Source: an uncultured Dorea sp. (GTDB lineage: Bacteria; Bacillota; Clostridia; Lachnospirales; Lachnospiraceae). From it: a stretch of 64,000 bases of DNA. Of this stretch, positions 8,153 to 16,450 are shown piece by piece (the stretch's first letter is position 1; the number at the start of each line of letters is the position of its first letter). The translations under genes and the position numbers were made by a program. The notes beneath the pieces are model-generated. The model was not told the origin of the DNA. It saw nothing but the letters and a program-made list of their open reading frames with translations, and did not search any database. The stretch is taken from contig CAJTZE010000010.1 in the NCBI GenBank assembly GCA_910584265.1, forward strand, positions 1 through 64,000. The letters are read 5' to 3'.

Positions 8153-8854
8153 ATGAAGAAGAAACTATTAGGCGGAGTCATAGCTCTTGCACTTCTGCTA
8201 TGCACTCCTTTCTGCCGTCTGGACCTTGCTTCCGGTGTTCCAAAAGTACCTCTGGCGCTGCCAGAAGCCGCCCCTGATCCTGTGGAAGCTCCCGTTTTTT
8301 CGGATGGGATGTATACGCTTACCCTCACGAGCAGTGTAGGTCTTCTTACTTATTATAATCAAAATGATATCCGGTGGGCAGATGCCCTCTACGGCGGACG
8401 GGATCCCATTGCAAGCTACGGCTGCGGTCCCACAGCCCTTGCCATGCTGGTCACCAGCTTCACGAACCAAAACTACACTCCGGCTGATATGGCCGAATGG
8501 GCGGCTTCTAATAATTACTGGTCCGCCGGTTCCGGAACCAGACATAATTTCTTTCTGGAAGGCGCTTCTGCCTTTGGTTTTCAAGCTGTTTCCTTCCAGA
8601 ATTTTACTGCCGAGGGAATCATTTCCGAATTAAAAAGCGGGCATGTACTGGTTGCCTTGATGGGACCGGGGCAGTTTACCTCCGTCGGTCATTTTATTAT
8701 AATATATAATTATTGGTCCGGCACTCAGGTCAGCATCGCCGACCCGGCCAGTCTGGAACGCACTCAGATTCCATGGGATGTCCAGACTCTTATCAATGAA
8801 CTTGCATATGGAGCAAATGGCGGCGGGCCGCTTTGGAGCATCTCGCCGAAATAA
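8153..8854 (+). CDS. secreted C39-like cysteine peptidase
   Basis: This 233-residue protein has a Sec-type signal peptide (KKK followed by a hydrophobic stretch, residues 1-26). A Pro-rich spacer and a Peptidase_C39_2-like domain follow. The likely catalytic residues are Cys91 in YGCGPTALAM, His180 in SVGHFI and Asp197 in IADPAS. The domain usually acts as a papain-like protease or amidase on the outside of the cell. It lies on the strand opposite to both neighbours, with GGGAG 7 bases before the ATG, and forms its own transcription unit. The substrate is unknown, and there is no bacteriocin-export ATPase fused or adjacent. Confidence 0.8.
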   Translation: MKKKLLGGVIALALLLCTPFCRLDLASGVPKVPLALPEAAPDPVEAPVFSDGMYTLTLTSSVGLLTYYNQNDIRWADALYGGRDPIASYGCGPTALAMLVTSFTNQNYTPADMAEWAASNNYWSAGSGTRHNFFLEGASAFGFQAVSFQNFTAEGIISELKSGHVLVALMGPGQFTSVGHFIIIYNYWSGTQVSIADPASLERTQIPWDVQTLINELAYGANGGGPLWSISPK

Positions 8855-8889
8855 ACCATATATAATTACTGTATAATGGCCCAAATTTA

Positions 8890-8929
8890 AAAGAAGGATT
8901 TACAGCCGCAAGACCGCAAATCCTTCTTT
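8890..8929. terminator. bidirectional terminator between C39-like and fliT-like genes
   Basis: A perfect 12-bp inverted repeat (AAAGAAGGATTT with AAATCCTTCTTT) closes a 16-base loop. T-rich sequence follows on the plus strand (ATTTCTTTTTATTT), and a shorter T-run lies on the minus strand. It sits between two convergent genes. Confidence 0.85.
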
Positions 8930-8937
8930 ATTTCTTT

Positions 8938-9351
8938 TTATTTCGCCGTCTGATAATAGGAGTCCTTGCCTGCAAGCTTCTGATTAATAGCCTTATCTAT
9001 GTCAATTGTCCGGTTCAGCAGCTGCACCGTCTGACTGCTGAGTTCCAGAATCTTTTTGGCTTCAAAGCAATCCGGCTGATATTTGTTCTCTCCTGCAAGC
9101 CATCCTCTAAGCTCCGCCTGCTCTCCAGGTTCCGCCGATTGAAGAAGCATACGAATCTCCGTCTTCGTTTCAATGGTACGCTCCATCTCATCCTGACGCA
9201 TCTTTATAAGCAGCTGCGCCGATTCCTGATCATTTCGGGACAATGCATCTCCCAAATCTTTTGTCAGACGTTCAATCTCAACCATTCTGACATAATTTCT
9301 TTGGACACGTCTTAATATCTCCGACAGAAGTTCCTCTTTTCTACTATCCAT
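8938..9351 (-). CDS. FliT/FlgN-like flagellar export chaperone
   Basis: This 137-residue, highly charged, almost entirely helical protein has heptad-like coiled coils and no membrane segment. Its position directly after fliD and fliS on the same strand matches genes for FliT-type or FlgN-type chaperones, which hold cap or hook-filament junction proteins before export. Sequence conservation in these families is low, so the assignment rests mostly on size, helical pattern and context. A 13-base gap separates it from fliS, consistent with one operon that ends at the terminator at 8890-8929. Confidence 0.6.
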   Translation of the reverse strand: MDSRKEELLSEILRRVQRNYVRMVEIERLTKDLGDALSRNDQESAQLLIKMRQDEMERTIETKTEIRMLLQSAEPGEQAELRGWLAGENKYQPDCFEAKKILELSSQTVQLLNRTIDIDKAINQKLAGKDSYYQTAK

Positions 9352-9364
9352 ACACCCCTCCTGT

Positions 9365-9736
9365 CTATACAGACGCCGTCTTGCTTGCTTCCCTGAACGC
9401 GTCTCTCAGTTCCGCTACAAGCGGCTTTAATTCCTGGATTACAGCGCTGTTCCTTCCAGCCTGCAGCCTGCTAAGCTCATAAAGAAAAAATTCATACATT
9501 CTCCGAAGTTCATAGCTAATCTCATATTCCATATTCAAGGTCTGATCCAGATAATGTACGATATCCTTAGATCTTTGAACCGACTTATCAAAGGACTCAT
9601 AATTCTCGTCGTTCAGTGCCAGCTGTGCCCTGGTAAGGCGTTTGATCAGCTCGTCATAGAGAAGCAGAAGCATCTCTCCATGAGTCATTGTGTTTACAGA
9701 CTGCATTTTATACTGTTCATATCCATTTTGATACAT
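9365..9736 (-). CDS. fliS: flagellar export chaperone FliS
   Basis: FliS binds flagellin C-termini in the cytoplasm and delivers them to the export gate. The 123-residue protein has the usual size and conserved features: YxxGYEQYKMQSVNTM near the N-terminus, EMLLLLYDELIKRL, and an all-helical fold. ATG at 9736 is preferred because GGAGAAGGG precedes it at about 8 bases; the longer reading from 9772 would start inside fliD. It follows fliD by about 20 bases and is co-transcribed with it. No flagellin gene is in the window, so its main client is encoded elsewhere. Confidence 0.93.
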   Translation of the reverse strand: MYQNGYEQYKMQSVNTMTHGEMLLLLYDELIKRLTRAQLALNDENYESFDKSVQRSKDIVHYLDQTLNMEYEISYELRRMYEFFLYELSRLQAGRNSAVIQELKPLVAELRDAFREASKTASV

Positions 9737-9755
9737 ATCTCTTCCCTTCTCCAGT

Positions 9756-12215
9756 TTAGTAGCTTCCGCCAATCTGAGACAAATAATTACTCTGACTATT
9801 CATCTGTGAAATTAATGTCTCAAGGCTTGTAAACTGCTTAATATAGCGGTCTCTTTCTGACTCTAACCTTGCCTGCAGCTTCGTAATTATCTTGTCAATC
9901 TCAGCAATCTCTTTATACATAAAGTTCTCTGTAAGACTGAGCGCCGAACTCTCTGTTCCTGCCTTGCGGACAAGGATACCCTTTGTTTCCCACGAACCCA
10001 TAGTCTTAGCATACTTATCCATTACATTCTGAAGAGTTGTCGCAAGACCGTAATTAGTATTCCCTCTTTCATCTACAGATCCTTTGTCTGTAAACAGCTT
10101 CTCTACTGCTTCCGGATCGCTCTCAAGCGCCGCACGGAACTTGCTCTCATCAAATACAAGCTTTCCGCCATCTGAGTATGAACTCGAAGTGCTGATTCCA
10201 GCATTCTCCAATGCCTGAGAATAGCCTGCGCTGATGATAAACCGAAGGTCGGTACTCAGCGTTCTTAAATCGCTGTCTCCAAAGAGCAGGCCTGCCTTCG
10301 CCTTCTCCTCATACAGCTTAATCTCATCCTCTGACAGTTCCTTCTTCTGCTCGCTGGTAAGCGGTGTATAATCACGATCCGGCTTTGTTGTCAGCTCCTT
10401 GTTAACAAGTTCGATGATTGCATTATACTCCTCCACCATAGTTTTCACTGCGTCCACGATGGAATCTGTATTTACCTGCGCATTGATTCCAACTGCCTCG
10501 GCTGTTGGATCAAGTTCATCGGTCACATTGCCGTCCGCATCCTTTAAGTAACCAAATTCACCCTTTACACTAATTGTAAGACCGTCCAATTCAAAGGAAT
10601 TGGAACCCCTCTTCAATGTAACCGCCTCATCTGATCCTGCATATTTTACCGTAACGATGGCATCCTGTCCTTTTGCTACTTCCGCGGTTGATGTACCTGC
10701 TCCGAAAATAGCATCCAATAAATTGGCGCTATCGCCTGTATTCCCGCTAAAATCAATCCTGCCGCTGGCTCCCTCGTCTGTAGCAGTAAAGACAAACTTA
10801 TCTGCCGCCTGCTGATAGCTGACCTTCACGCCTGCATCAGAATCATTGATCTTATCCATCAGCGTATAGACCGTATCCTTATTCGTAACCTCTATATCTA
10901 CGCCGTTAATCTTGATCGTTGTCCCCCTCGCATCCAAATTGATACCGCTCAATCCGGACTCTGCAAGAACCTCATTCAAATTCAAACGGTTTGACTCCCC
11001 ATACGCTATATTCAGCGCGCCGTTCTTACCCACAAGATCAGCGCTTCCTGTTGTAAGCGTAAGCGTTGAGGTCGGATCTTCACTGCCAGTAGTCGGATCC
11101 ATCGTCTTAAAACTGAGCTTATCATTATTATCACCTGTAAGTTTTACTTCGATCCGGTCTCTTCCAAATGCTTTGTTCAGTTCTGTCTGAAGAGAACTTC
11201 TCAGATTTTCCAGCACATTAACATTGCCGCTCTCATCTGCTTTGTTCAGTTCAGCCTGACTCGGTACCTTTATGCTTACAGCTTTCCCATTATAATTAAA
11301 AGTCAGCTCTTTCCCGGCAATCTTTTCTGCAAAGGAAACCTGCCGCTCCAAATCATTGACCTGATTGTCGCCCGTTACACCGTCCTTTGTGATTTTGATC
11401 GCAGCTTCATCATCTGATGATTCCGGTTCTTTGAAGCCTAAATAGCTTAATGCATTGCCTCCGGTTATCTGGCATTTATTTCCATCATTATCCGTGTTAG
11501 TAAAAGTGATCTTTCCACCTTTTCCATCTGCATCCATTCCTTCAGCGCTTACTTTGATGACGTCAGCAAATGTTTTTCCGCTGCCAAGCTCCTCTTTTGC
11601 CAGAAGCTTGTTGATAGACTTTGCAATCTCTTCTGCCGAATTATAACTCAGCTTTTCAATTTCCCCATCTTCATTCTTAATGGTCGAAGATAAAATAATG
11701 GACGCAGAGGTATTGCCATACTGGACGGATATCTTCTTTCCTACCAGATTCTCAACCGTCGTATCGCTGGTATCAATTGAGCCAGTCTCCAAAGCCTTGG
11801 TAGATACCCCTGCCTGAGAACTGTACTGCGCCTGCTTTGCAAGCTGCTTTACGCCCATGATCTGAATGGAATTAGAAGAACTTGCCGTTCCTGAAACAGA
11901 AACAAATTTGCTATTTGCACCTGTTGTCGTAATGTTGGATCTTCCCCATAACACAGAGCTGAACAAGTTCGTGCTTGAACCCCAGGATGATGTATACTTA
12001 TTTGCAAATTTAACCATCATGTCCGTAATACTCCGAACTGCGGTCTGCTTCCATTCCAACTGCTGTTTCTTCTGCTGCTGTGCAGTAATCTTACTGGTGG
12101 TCCCATAGGTCATGCCTTCAATCAGGGAATCTCTGTCCAGTCCGCTGGCTAATCCGCCGTAGCCTCTGATATTGCTGGTTGTCGAGGTGCTCAAACTGCC
12201 TATTGTTGTTGACAT
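9756..12215 (-). CDS. fliD: flagellar filament cap protein FliD (hook-associated protein 2)
   Basis: FliD caps the growing filament and folds exported flagellin. The N-terminus (IRGYGGLASGLDRDSLIEGMT) and the heptad-rich C-terminus (MYKEIAEIDKIITKLQARLESERDRY is the region, near residues 765-790, followed by FTSLETLISQMNSQSNYL) are diagnostic. At 819 residues it is well above the usual 450-700, with a large surface-exposed middle section. ATG at 12215 has GGAGA 6-7 bases upstream. A sigma-D -10 box lies about 130 bases upstream. fliS and a chaperone gene follow. Confidence 0.95.
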   Translation of the reverse strand: MSTTIGSLSTSTTSNIRGYGGLASGLDRDSLIEGMTYGTTSKITAQQQKKQQLEWKQTAVRSITDMMVKFANKYTSSWGSSTNLFSSVLWGRSNITTTGANSKFVSVSGTASSSNSIQIMGVKQLAKQAQYSSQAGVSTKALETGSIDTSDTTVENLVGKKISVQYGNTSASIILSSTIKNEDGEIEKLSYNSAEEIAKSINKLLAKEELGSGKTFADVIKVSAEGMDADGKGGKITFTNTDNDGNKCQITGGNALSYLGFKEPESSDDEAAIKITKDGVTGDNQVNDLERQVSFAEKIAGKELTFNYNGKAVSIKVPSQAELNKADESGNVNVLENLRSSLQTELNKAFGRDRIEVKLTGDNNDKLSFKTMDPTTGSEDPTSTLTLTTGSADLVGKNGALNIAYGESNRLNLNEVLAESGLSGINLDARGTTIKINGVDIEVTNKDTVYTLMDKINDSDAGVKVSYQQAADKFVFTATDEGASGRIDFSGNTGDSANLLDAIFGAGTSTAEVAKGQDAIVTVKYAGSDEAVTLKRGSNSFELDGLTISVKGEFGYLKDADGNVTDELDPTAEAVGINAQVNTDSIVDAVKTMVEEYNAIIELVNKELTTKPDRDYTPLTSEQKKELSEDEIKLYEEKAKAGLLFGDSDLRTLSTDLRFIISAGYSQALENAGISTSSSYSDGGKLVFDESKFRAALESDPEAVEKLFTDKGSVDERGNTNYGLATTLQNVMDKYAKTMGSWETKGILVRKAGTESSALSLTENFMYKEIAEIDKIITKLQARLESERDRYIKQFTSLETLISQMNSQSNYLSQIGGSY

Positions 12216-12411
12216 ATCAATCTCTCCTTTTTTATTAGTATTCTGCGGCCCAGCTATTATAATCCCCTCCTGCACCTTATGTACTACACACTTCGGGTGC
12301 TGTTTCGCCGCGTTTTTACAAATTAAAATTTATCCTGTACTTATTTATCGGCATATAGTATACTTTAAATAATAGTTAAATCGAGTTTTAATTATGAATG
12401 GAGGAATTATT
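12216..12411. promoter_or_regulatory. divergent control region between fliD and parA
   Basis: On the minus strand GCCGATAA (12345-12352) is a perfect sigma-D -10 for fliD. The -35 is poor: TATT at 15 bases, or TAAA at an atypically short 11. On the plus strand TATAGT (12354-12359) could be the -10 for parA, with TTATCC 18 bases upstream as a weak -35. The two opposing promoters would overlap, so fliD and parA expression may be linked. Confidence 0.5.
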
Positions 12412-13194
12412 TTGGCTACTATTATCGCGCTTACCAACCAGAAAGGCGGCGTAGGCAAGACCACTACATCCAGCGCCCTGGCGGCCGGACTGGTCTCATT
12501 TTATAATAAAAAGGTATTAGCAATTGATTTAGATCCCCAGGGCAGCCTGGGGTTCAGTCTTGGACTTGATATTGAGGACTGCAAGACCATCCATGATGTA
12601 ATGACCGGACAGGTTCCGATTCAGTCGGCAATTCAGATGACAGATTATTGTGATGTCATCACTTCCAATATTCTGCTGAGCAGCGCAGAACTTGATTTCA
12701 CATCCTCTGACCGGCAGCTTCTATTAAAGAACGCACTAACACCTGTTATGGACAATTATGATTATATTATTATTGACACTCCGCCCGCGCTGAACATTCT
12801 TACGGTAAACGCATATGCGGCAGCTGATCATCTTATTATTCCTATGGCACCTGAGATTTTGAGCCTTTTGGGCGTAACACAGCTCATGGATACCATCAGC
12901 TCTGTCCGCGAAAGCGTGAACCCCAACCTGAATGTCCTGGGGATCATCCTCACCAAATTCAACAAGCGTACTCTGCTTGCAAGAGAGGTGAAGGAACTGG
13001 CAGAGAATGTTGCTTCACAGACCGGAACCCGTGTATTTAATACGCAGATCCGGACAAGCGTTACTGTTGCCGAAGCGCCTGCTCACGGTCTCAGTATTTT
13101 TGATCATTCTCCTTCCGGCAAACCTACCGAGGACTATAAGAATTTTGTGAAAGAAGTAATAAATATGACCTTAAACAAATCAGCAGGGAGGTAA
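12412..13194 (+). CDS. ParA/Soj-type P-loop ATPase
   Basis: This 260-residue ParA family ATPase carries the deviant Walker A KGGVGKTT (residues 11-18), Walker A' AIDLDPQG and Walker B IIIDTPP. The start is taken as TTG at 12412, with GGAGG 8 bases upstream, giving the usual MATIIALTNQ opening; ATG at 12394 overlaps that ribosome site. Such ATPases position cargo such as DNA, chemoreceptor arrays or flagella by gradient formation on the nucleoid or poles. There is no parB or parS nearby. Its partner is probably the ComFB-domain protein 5 bases downstream. Its place among flagellar genes lacking flhG suggests a positioning role. Confidence 0.88.
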   Translation: MATIIALTNQKGGVGKTTTSSALAAGLVSFYNKKVLAIDLDPQGSLGFSLGLDIEDCKTIHDVMTGQVPIQSAIQMTDYCDVITSNILLSSAELDFTSSDRQLLLKNALTPVMDNYDYIIIDTPPALNILTVNAYAAADHLIIPMAPEILSLLGVTQLMDTISSVRESVNPNLNVLGIILTKFNKRTLLAREVKELAENVASQTGTRVFNTQIRTSVTVAEAPAHGLSIFDHSPSGKPTEDYKNFVKEVINMTLNKSAGR

Positions 13195-13199
13195 CAGTA

Positions 13200-13994
13200 A
13201 TGGCCAGAAAAAGCAACAAAACAGCTCATGTATTGAATCTCATAGCTGGACATGATGCTGCAAAGGATACTACAGAAGCTACAGATAATACAGAGTCACC
13301 AAATGCGAATGTTTCTTCGGAAACGGAAAAGACGGCAGATGCCGCGCAGACCGCCGCAAGCGCCGCGGCACAGGGTATTTCCGTAATTGATACGACAGAG
13401 GATGATCCCGTTGCAGATTTAATCCAGCAGAAGTTGTCCAATGAATTTCAAGCACAGGATGAACAACAGAAACCCGAAGAAGCAGGGACCGCTCCAGAGA
13501 CAGCTCCTCGATCAGAATCGGCTTCTAAGCCGGAGGCCGCTCCCACTGTAGAGGATACTCCTGTATCGGAATCCACTCCTGCCGCAGAGGAGGCTCCCGC
13601 TTCAGAACCGGAAGCCGCCCCCGCGGCAAAAGCAACTCCTCTGCCAGACCATACTACGGTGCCGGAGCATGCTCCTCAACAGGAACCATCTGTCACGGTA
13701 GAGGACACGCCTCAGCCGGAACCGGAACCGGATTTTGTCAGATTAAATATAATGGAGGAAATCGTAAAGGATAAGATCATCTATTTTATGCGTCAGTTTG
13801 ATGTATGCACCTGTGACCGGTGCGTAAATGACACGATTGCTCTTGTTCTGAACGGAGTTCTGCCAAAGTATATTGTAACTACACCGGCAGCTGTTGACCC
13901 GCTTCTAAGTTATTACACGAATAGGCTGATTTCTGATGTAACGGTTGAGGCTACCAAGGCATGTATGATCGTAAAAGAAAATCCAAGACATTAA
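13200..13994 (+). CDS. ComFB-domain protein with disordered linker
   Basis: The 264-residue protein has a basic N-terminal peptide, a long Ala/Pro/Glu/Thr-rich low-complexity region (about residues 15-175) and a C-terminal ComFB-like domain (about 178-264). The domain shows NIMEEIVKDKI, CTCDRCVNDTIALVLNGVLP and KYIVTT. The CxCxxC cysteines (203, 205, 208) match the family's usual metal-binding-type signature. ComFB proteins have been described as c-di-GMP binders, from memory rather than from this sequence. It is translated directly after the ParA gene and is likely its partner. The linker resembles adaptor proteins that link an ATPase to a cargo. Confidence 0.8.
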   Translation: MARKSNKTAHVLNLIAGHDAAKDTTEATDNTESPNANVSSETEKTADAAQTAASAAAQGISVIDTTEDDPVADLIQQKLSNEFQAQDEQQKPEEAGTAPETAPRSESASKPEAAPTVEDTPVSESTPAAEEAPASEPEAAPAAKATPLPDHTTVPEHAPQQEPSVTVEDTPQPEPEPDFVRLNIMEEIVKDKIIYFMRQFDVCTCDRCVNDTIALVLNGVLPKYIVTTPAAVDPLLSYYTNRLISDVTVEATKACMIVKENPRH

Positions 13995-14015
13995 TTTTTT
14001 ATATTTTAATCCTAT

Positions 14016-14049
14016 AAAAATTGAGAGCCTCAACCGGCTCTCAATTTTT
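14016..14049. terminator. bidirectional terminator between ComFB gene and chemoreceptor
   Basis: A perfect 14-bp stem (AAAAATTGAGAGCC with GGCTCTCAATTTTT) has a 6-base loop and T-runs on both strands. It lies between two convergent genes and ends both the parA unit and the long flagellar run. Confidence 0.95.
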
Positions 14050-14065
14050 ATTCACTGCATTTACG

Positions 14066-15712
14066 TTATCTTAATTTAAACTTATTGGTCTGTTCCTGCA
14101 GCAAGCGTACCTGACTGAACAGTTCTGAACTGACTGCCGCCGATTCCTCACTGCTTGCAGAGTTTGTCTGTACTACATCCGATATCTGGCCGATTCCTTC
14201 TGTTACCTGCGCAATCGATACAGCCTCGCCGCGCACGGCTTCTGCAATCGTGCCAATCGTACTGTTCGATTTCATAACCAGCTCCAGCGTCTTCGTTAAT
14301 GTCTCAGACACTTCATCCACAATATGGCTTCCCCTCTCTGCTGCTTGAACAGAATTCTCAATCAACTCTTTTGTTGCCTTAGCCGCCTGATCTGAACGGG
14401 ATGCAAGACTGCGCACTTCACTGGAAACAACAGCAAATCCCTTTCCCGCTGTACCTGCGCGGGCCGCCTCTACTGCCGCATTCAGCGCTAATATATTGGT
14501 CTGGAAGGCGATATCTTCGATGGTTGCAATAATCTTGCCGATCTGCTGGGAAGCCTGAGTGATATCGTTCATAGCCTCCACCATATTCTTCATCTGTTCG
14601 CTGCTCACCGTCACCTGTTCGCCTGTCAGGCGTGCATTCTCCTGCGCTTCTGTCGCATCCTTGACATTCTTTGCCGCATTCTTAGACAGCTCATCTAAAG
14701 TTGCATACAACTCTTCTACTGCGCTTGCCTGCTGGGTAGCGCCCTGAGCCAGTGACTGTGCACTGCTTGAAAGCTGTTCTGCATGGCCGGATACCTGGCG
14801 TTCCGCCTGATTAATATTGCCGAACGCTCCCGATATAGTCCGTGTGAAGCTGTCTATTGATTCTTCAATGGATTTGAAATCACCAATATATGCCTCCGAA
14901 GTATGCACATCAAAGTTTCCTGATGACAGCTGCGACATGATTCGGTTAATATCCATCACATACTTATGGATCAGATGCAGGGAATCTTTTACCGTTTCTG
15001 CCAGATCTCCCAGCTCATTATTCTCTTTCCGCTCCAGCTCAAGCTCCAGCTGTCCATCCTGAAGAGGCTTGGTCTTTTCCGTAATCTGTATAATCGGCTT
15101 GATAATACGTGAAAGCACATACTGAACCAGACTTGCAAGGCATGCCAGCACCAGAACAAAGCAGATGCCTGAGATTATCTGCATAACATGTATCGTCTGC
15201 TTCATATCCGCTTCACAGGCCTCATTCTCCGCAGTTACATTCTCCACAATCTCATCAAGCAGTCCTACTAAGGTTGTCAGATTCCCCTGGATCGTCTCCT
15301 GATAATAGCTCTGTGCCGCCTCCGGATCTGTCTCTAAAAGCTCCAGTACATAAACAGCCGATTCATGAAGCTCCTTATGTAACGGCTCTATCTGATCCCT
15401 GAGCGCCAGAACCTCTGTATCTTTTATCTCATCATCTCCATAGACCCACTGTCCAAGAACACAGCTGGTCGGGTCAATGCTGCCTGTAAATTCAGTTCCG
15501 GCATACAATGCGTTGCTAAGTCCCGACGCCCATTTATAATGTGCAACCTCCGCGCTCTGAATCCTCTCTAATAGGGCATTCGCCTCAATACTCTCGTTCT
15601 GCGTATCCTTAATAGCAAATATATTTATTGAAATCAAAATACTGTACAGAAGCACAGAAATCAGTGCAAAAGCTACACGTATTCCAACCATTGTCTTAAT
15701 GCCTTTTCGCAT
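14066..15712 (-). CDS. methyl-accepting chemotaxis protein with CZB-like sensor
   Basis: This is a 548-residue chemoreceptor with TM1 at about residues 10-32, TM2 at about 172-195, HAMP and the signalling hairpin (FQTNILALNAAVEAARAGT). The extracytoplasmic part carries a chemoreceptor zinc-binding (CZB) pattern: His58 in VAHYKW, Cys84 in the CVLGQW motif, and His112/His116 in LHKELHES. This suggests zinc-dependent sensing, for example of hypochlorous acid or redox state, as known for other CZB receptors. It is the last gene of the flagellar run, 25 bases after the zinc-protease-like gene. Confidence 0.88.
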   Translation of the reverse strand: MRKGIKTMVGIRVAFALISVLLYSILISINIFAIKDTQNESIEANALLERIQSAEVAHYKWASGLSNALYAGTEFTGSIDPTSCVLGQWVYGDDEIKDTEVLALRDQIEPLHKELHESAVYVLELLETDPEAAQSYYQETIQGNLTTLVGLLDEIVENVTAENEACEADMKQTIHVMQIISGICFVLVLACLASLVQYVLSRIIKPIIQITEKTKPLQDGQLELELERKENNELGDLAETVKDSLHLIHKYVMDINRIMSQLSSGNFDVHTSEAYIGDFKSIEESIDSFTRTISGAFGNINQAERQVSGHAEQLSSSAQSLAQGATQQASAVEELYATLDELSKNAAKNVKDATEAQENARLTGEQVTVSSEQMKNMVEAMNDITQASQQIGKIIATIEDIAFQTNILALNAAVEAARAGTAGKGFAVVSSEVRSLASRSDQAAKATKELIENSVQAAERGSHIVDEVSETLTKTLELVMKSNSTIGTIAEAVRGEAVSIAQVTEGIGQISDVVQTNSASSEESAAVSSELFSQVRLLQEQTNKFKLR

Positions 15713-15737
15713 AATGGTATATCCCCTTTCGTTTTAA

Positions 15738-16418
15738 TTATTCTTTCACTGCTTCCTGGCTTTCTGCCGTTACCGTTCTTGTTGTCCCGCCGGATACATA
15801 AGCCTTCCCGCATTCCGGACAAATAGCCGTATGCATTGTTACCGACTGGCTGATGACTTCTCTGTCCTCCTGTACCGCCTTTGCCTGTTCTCTGGTCACG
15901 TGCTCCATCTCATGCCCGCGCACTGCTGCGCCGGCCTGTTCCGGCGAAATATGTGTAGGTGTCTTGTATGAAACACCTGCATCATCTGAGCCGTCCTGAT
16001 ATTTCCTTTGTTCGCAGGTTTTGCATTCGCCTTCCTCCAAAGCCTTCTGAGCCCCTTCTGCACCTGTCAGTGCATCAGAAGACTCCTCTCCCGGAACCGG
16101 CGCCTTCTTTTGTCCTGCCTGCGTTTCATCCCCATATTGAATGCGCATCCGTACAGCAAACTCTGCCGGATCCATTCCCTTCCTCAAAAAAGGAATCGCA
16201 TAACTGACCCCGCTTGCTGCATTCGTGTTTACAGTTCCTACCGGGCGGATAGGCTCAACCGGCACGCCGATATTCGATGCCTGCCTTACCACCGGAACTG
16301 CTCCTGTCCTCTGCACAGGCTGTACTCTAGTTATCTGAGAAGCCCCGGCTGTTCTCATAGAACCATAATGTCCGTAATTATAAGCATACGGACTTGTTCC
16401 GGATACTCCTGCTATCAT
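15738..16418 (-). CDS. SprA-related zinc-metalloprotease-like protein
   Basis: This 226-residue protein has a flexible N-terminal ~110 residues rich in Gly, Val and Pro, followed by a compact domain. The domain carries CKTC (132-135), RKYQDGSDD, the metal-binding type motif HEMEH (169-173), and CPEC (200-203). HExxH-type and double CxxC motifs suggest a zinc protein. The pattern resembles the SprA-related family of unclear function. No signal peptide is visible. It lies between the EAL-HDOD gene and a chemoreceptor in the flagellar run. Possible roles are proteolysis or a structural zinc-ribbon protein in the motility apparatus. Confidence 0.6.
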   Translation of the reverse strand: MIAGVSGTSPYAYNYGHYGSMRTAGASQITRVQPVQRTGAVPVVRQASNIGVPVEPIRPVGTVNTNAASGVSYAIPFLRKGMDPAEFAVRMRIQYGDETQAGQKKAPVPGEESSDALTGAEGAQKALEEGECKTCEQRKYQDGSDDAGVSYKTPTHISPEQAGAAVRGHEMEHVTREQAKAVQEDREVISQSVTMHTAICPECGKAYVSGGTTRTVTAESQEAVKE

Positions 16419-16450
16419 ACACTCGCCCCCTTATTCAGAACCTCTCTTTT

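Noticed and set aside
12412..13994. Plasmid or chromosome partition locus
   Set aside because: No parB or parS-like repeats occur nearby. The second gene has a ComFB domain and the surroundings are motility genes.
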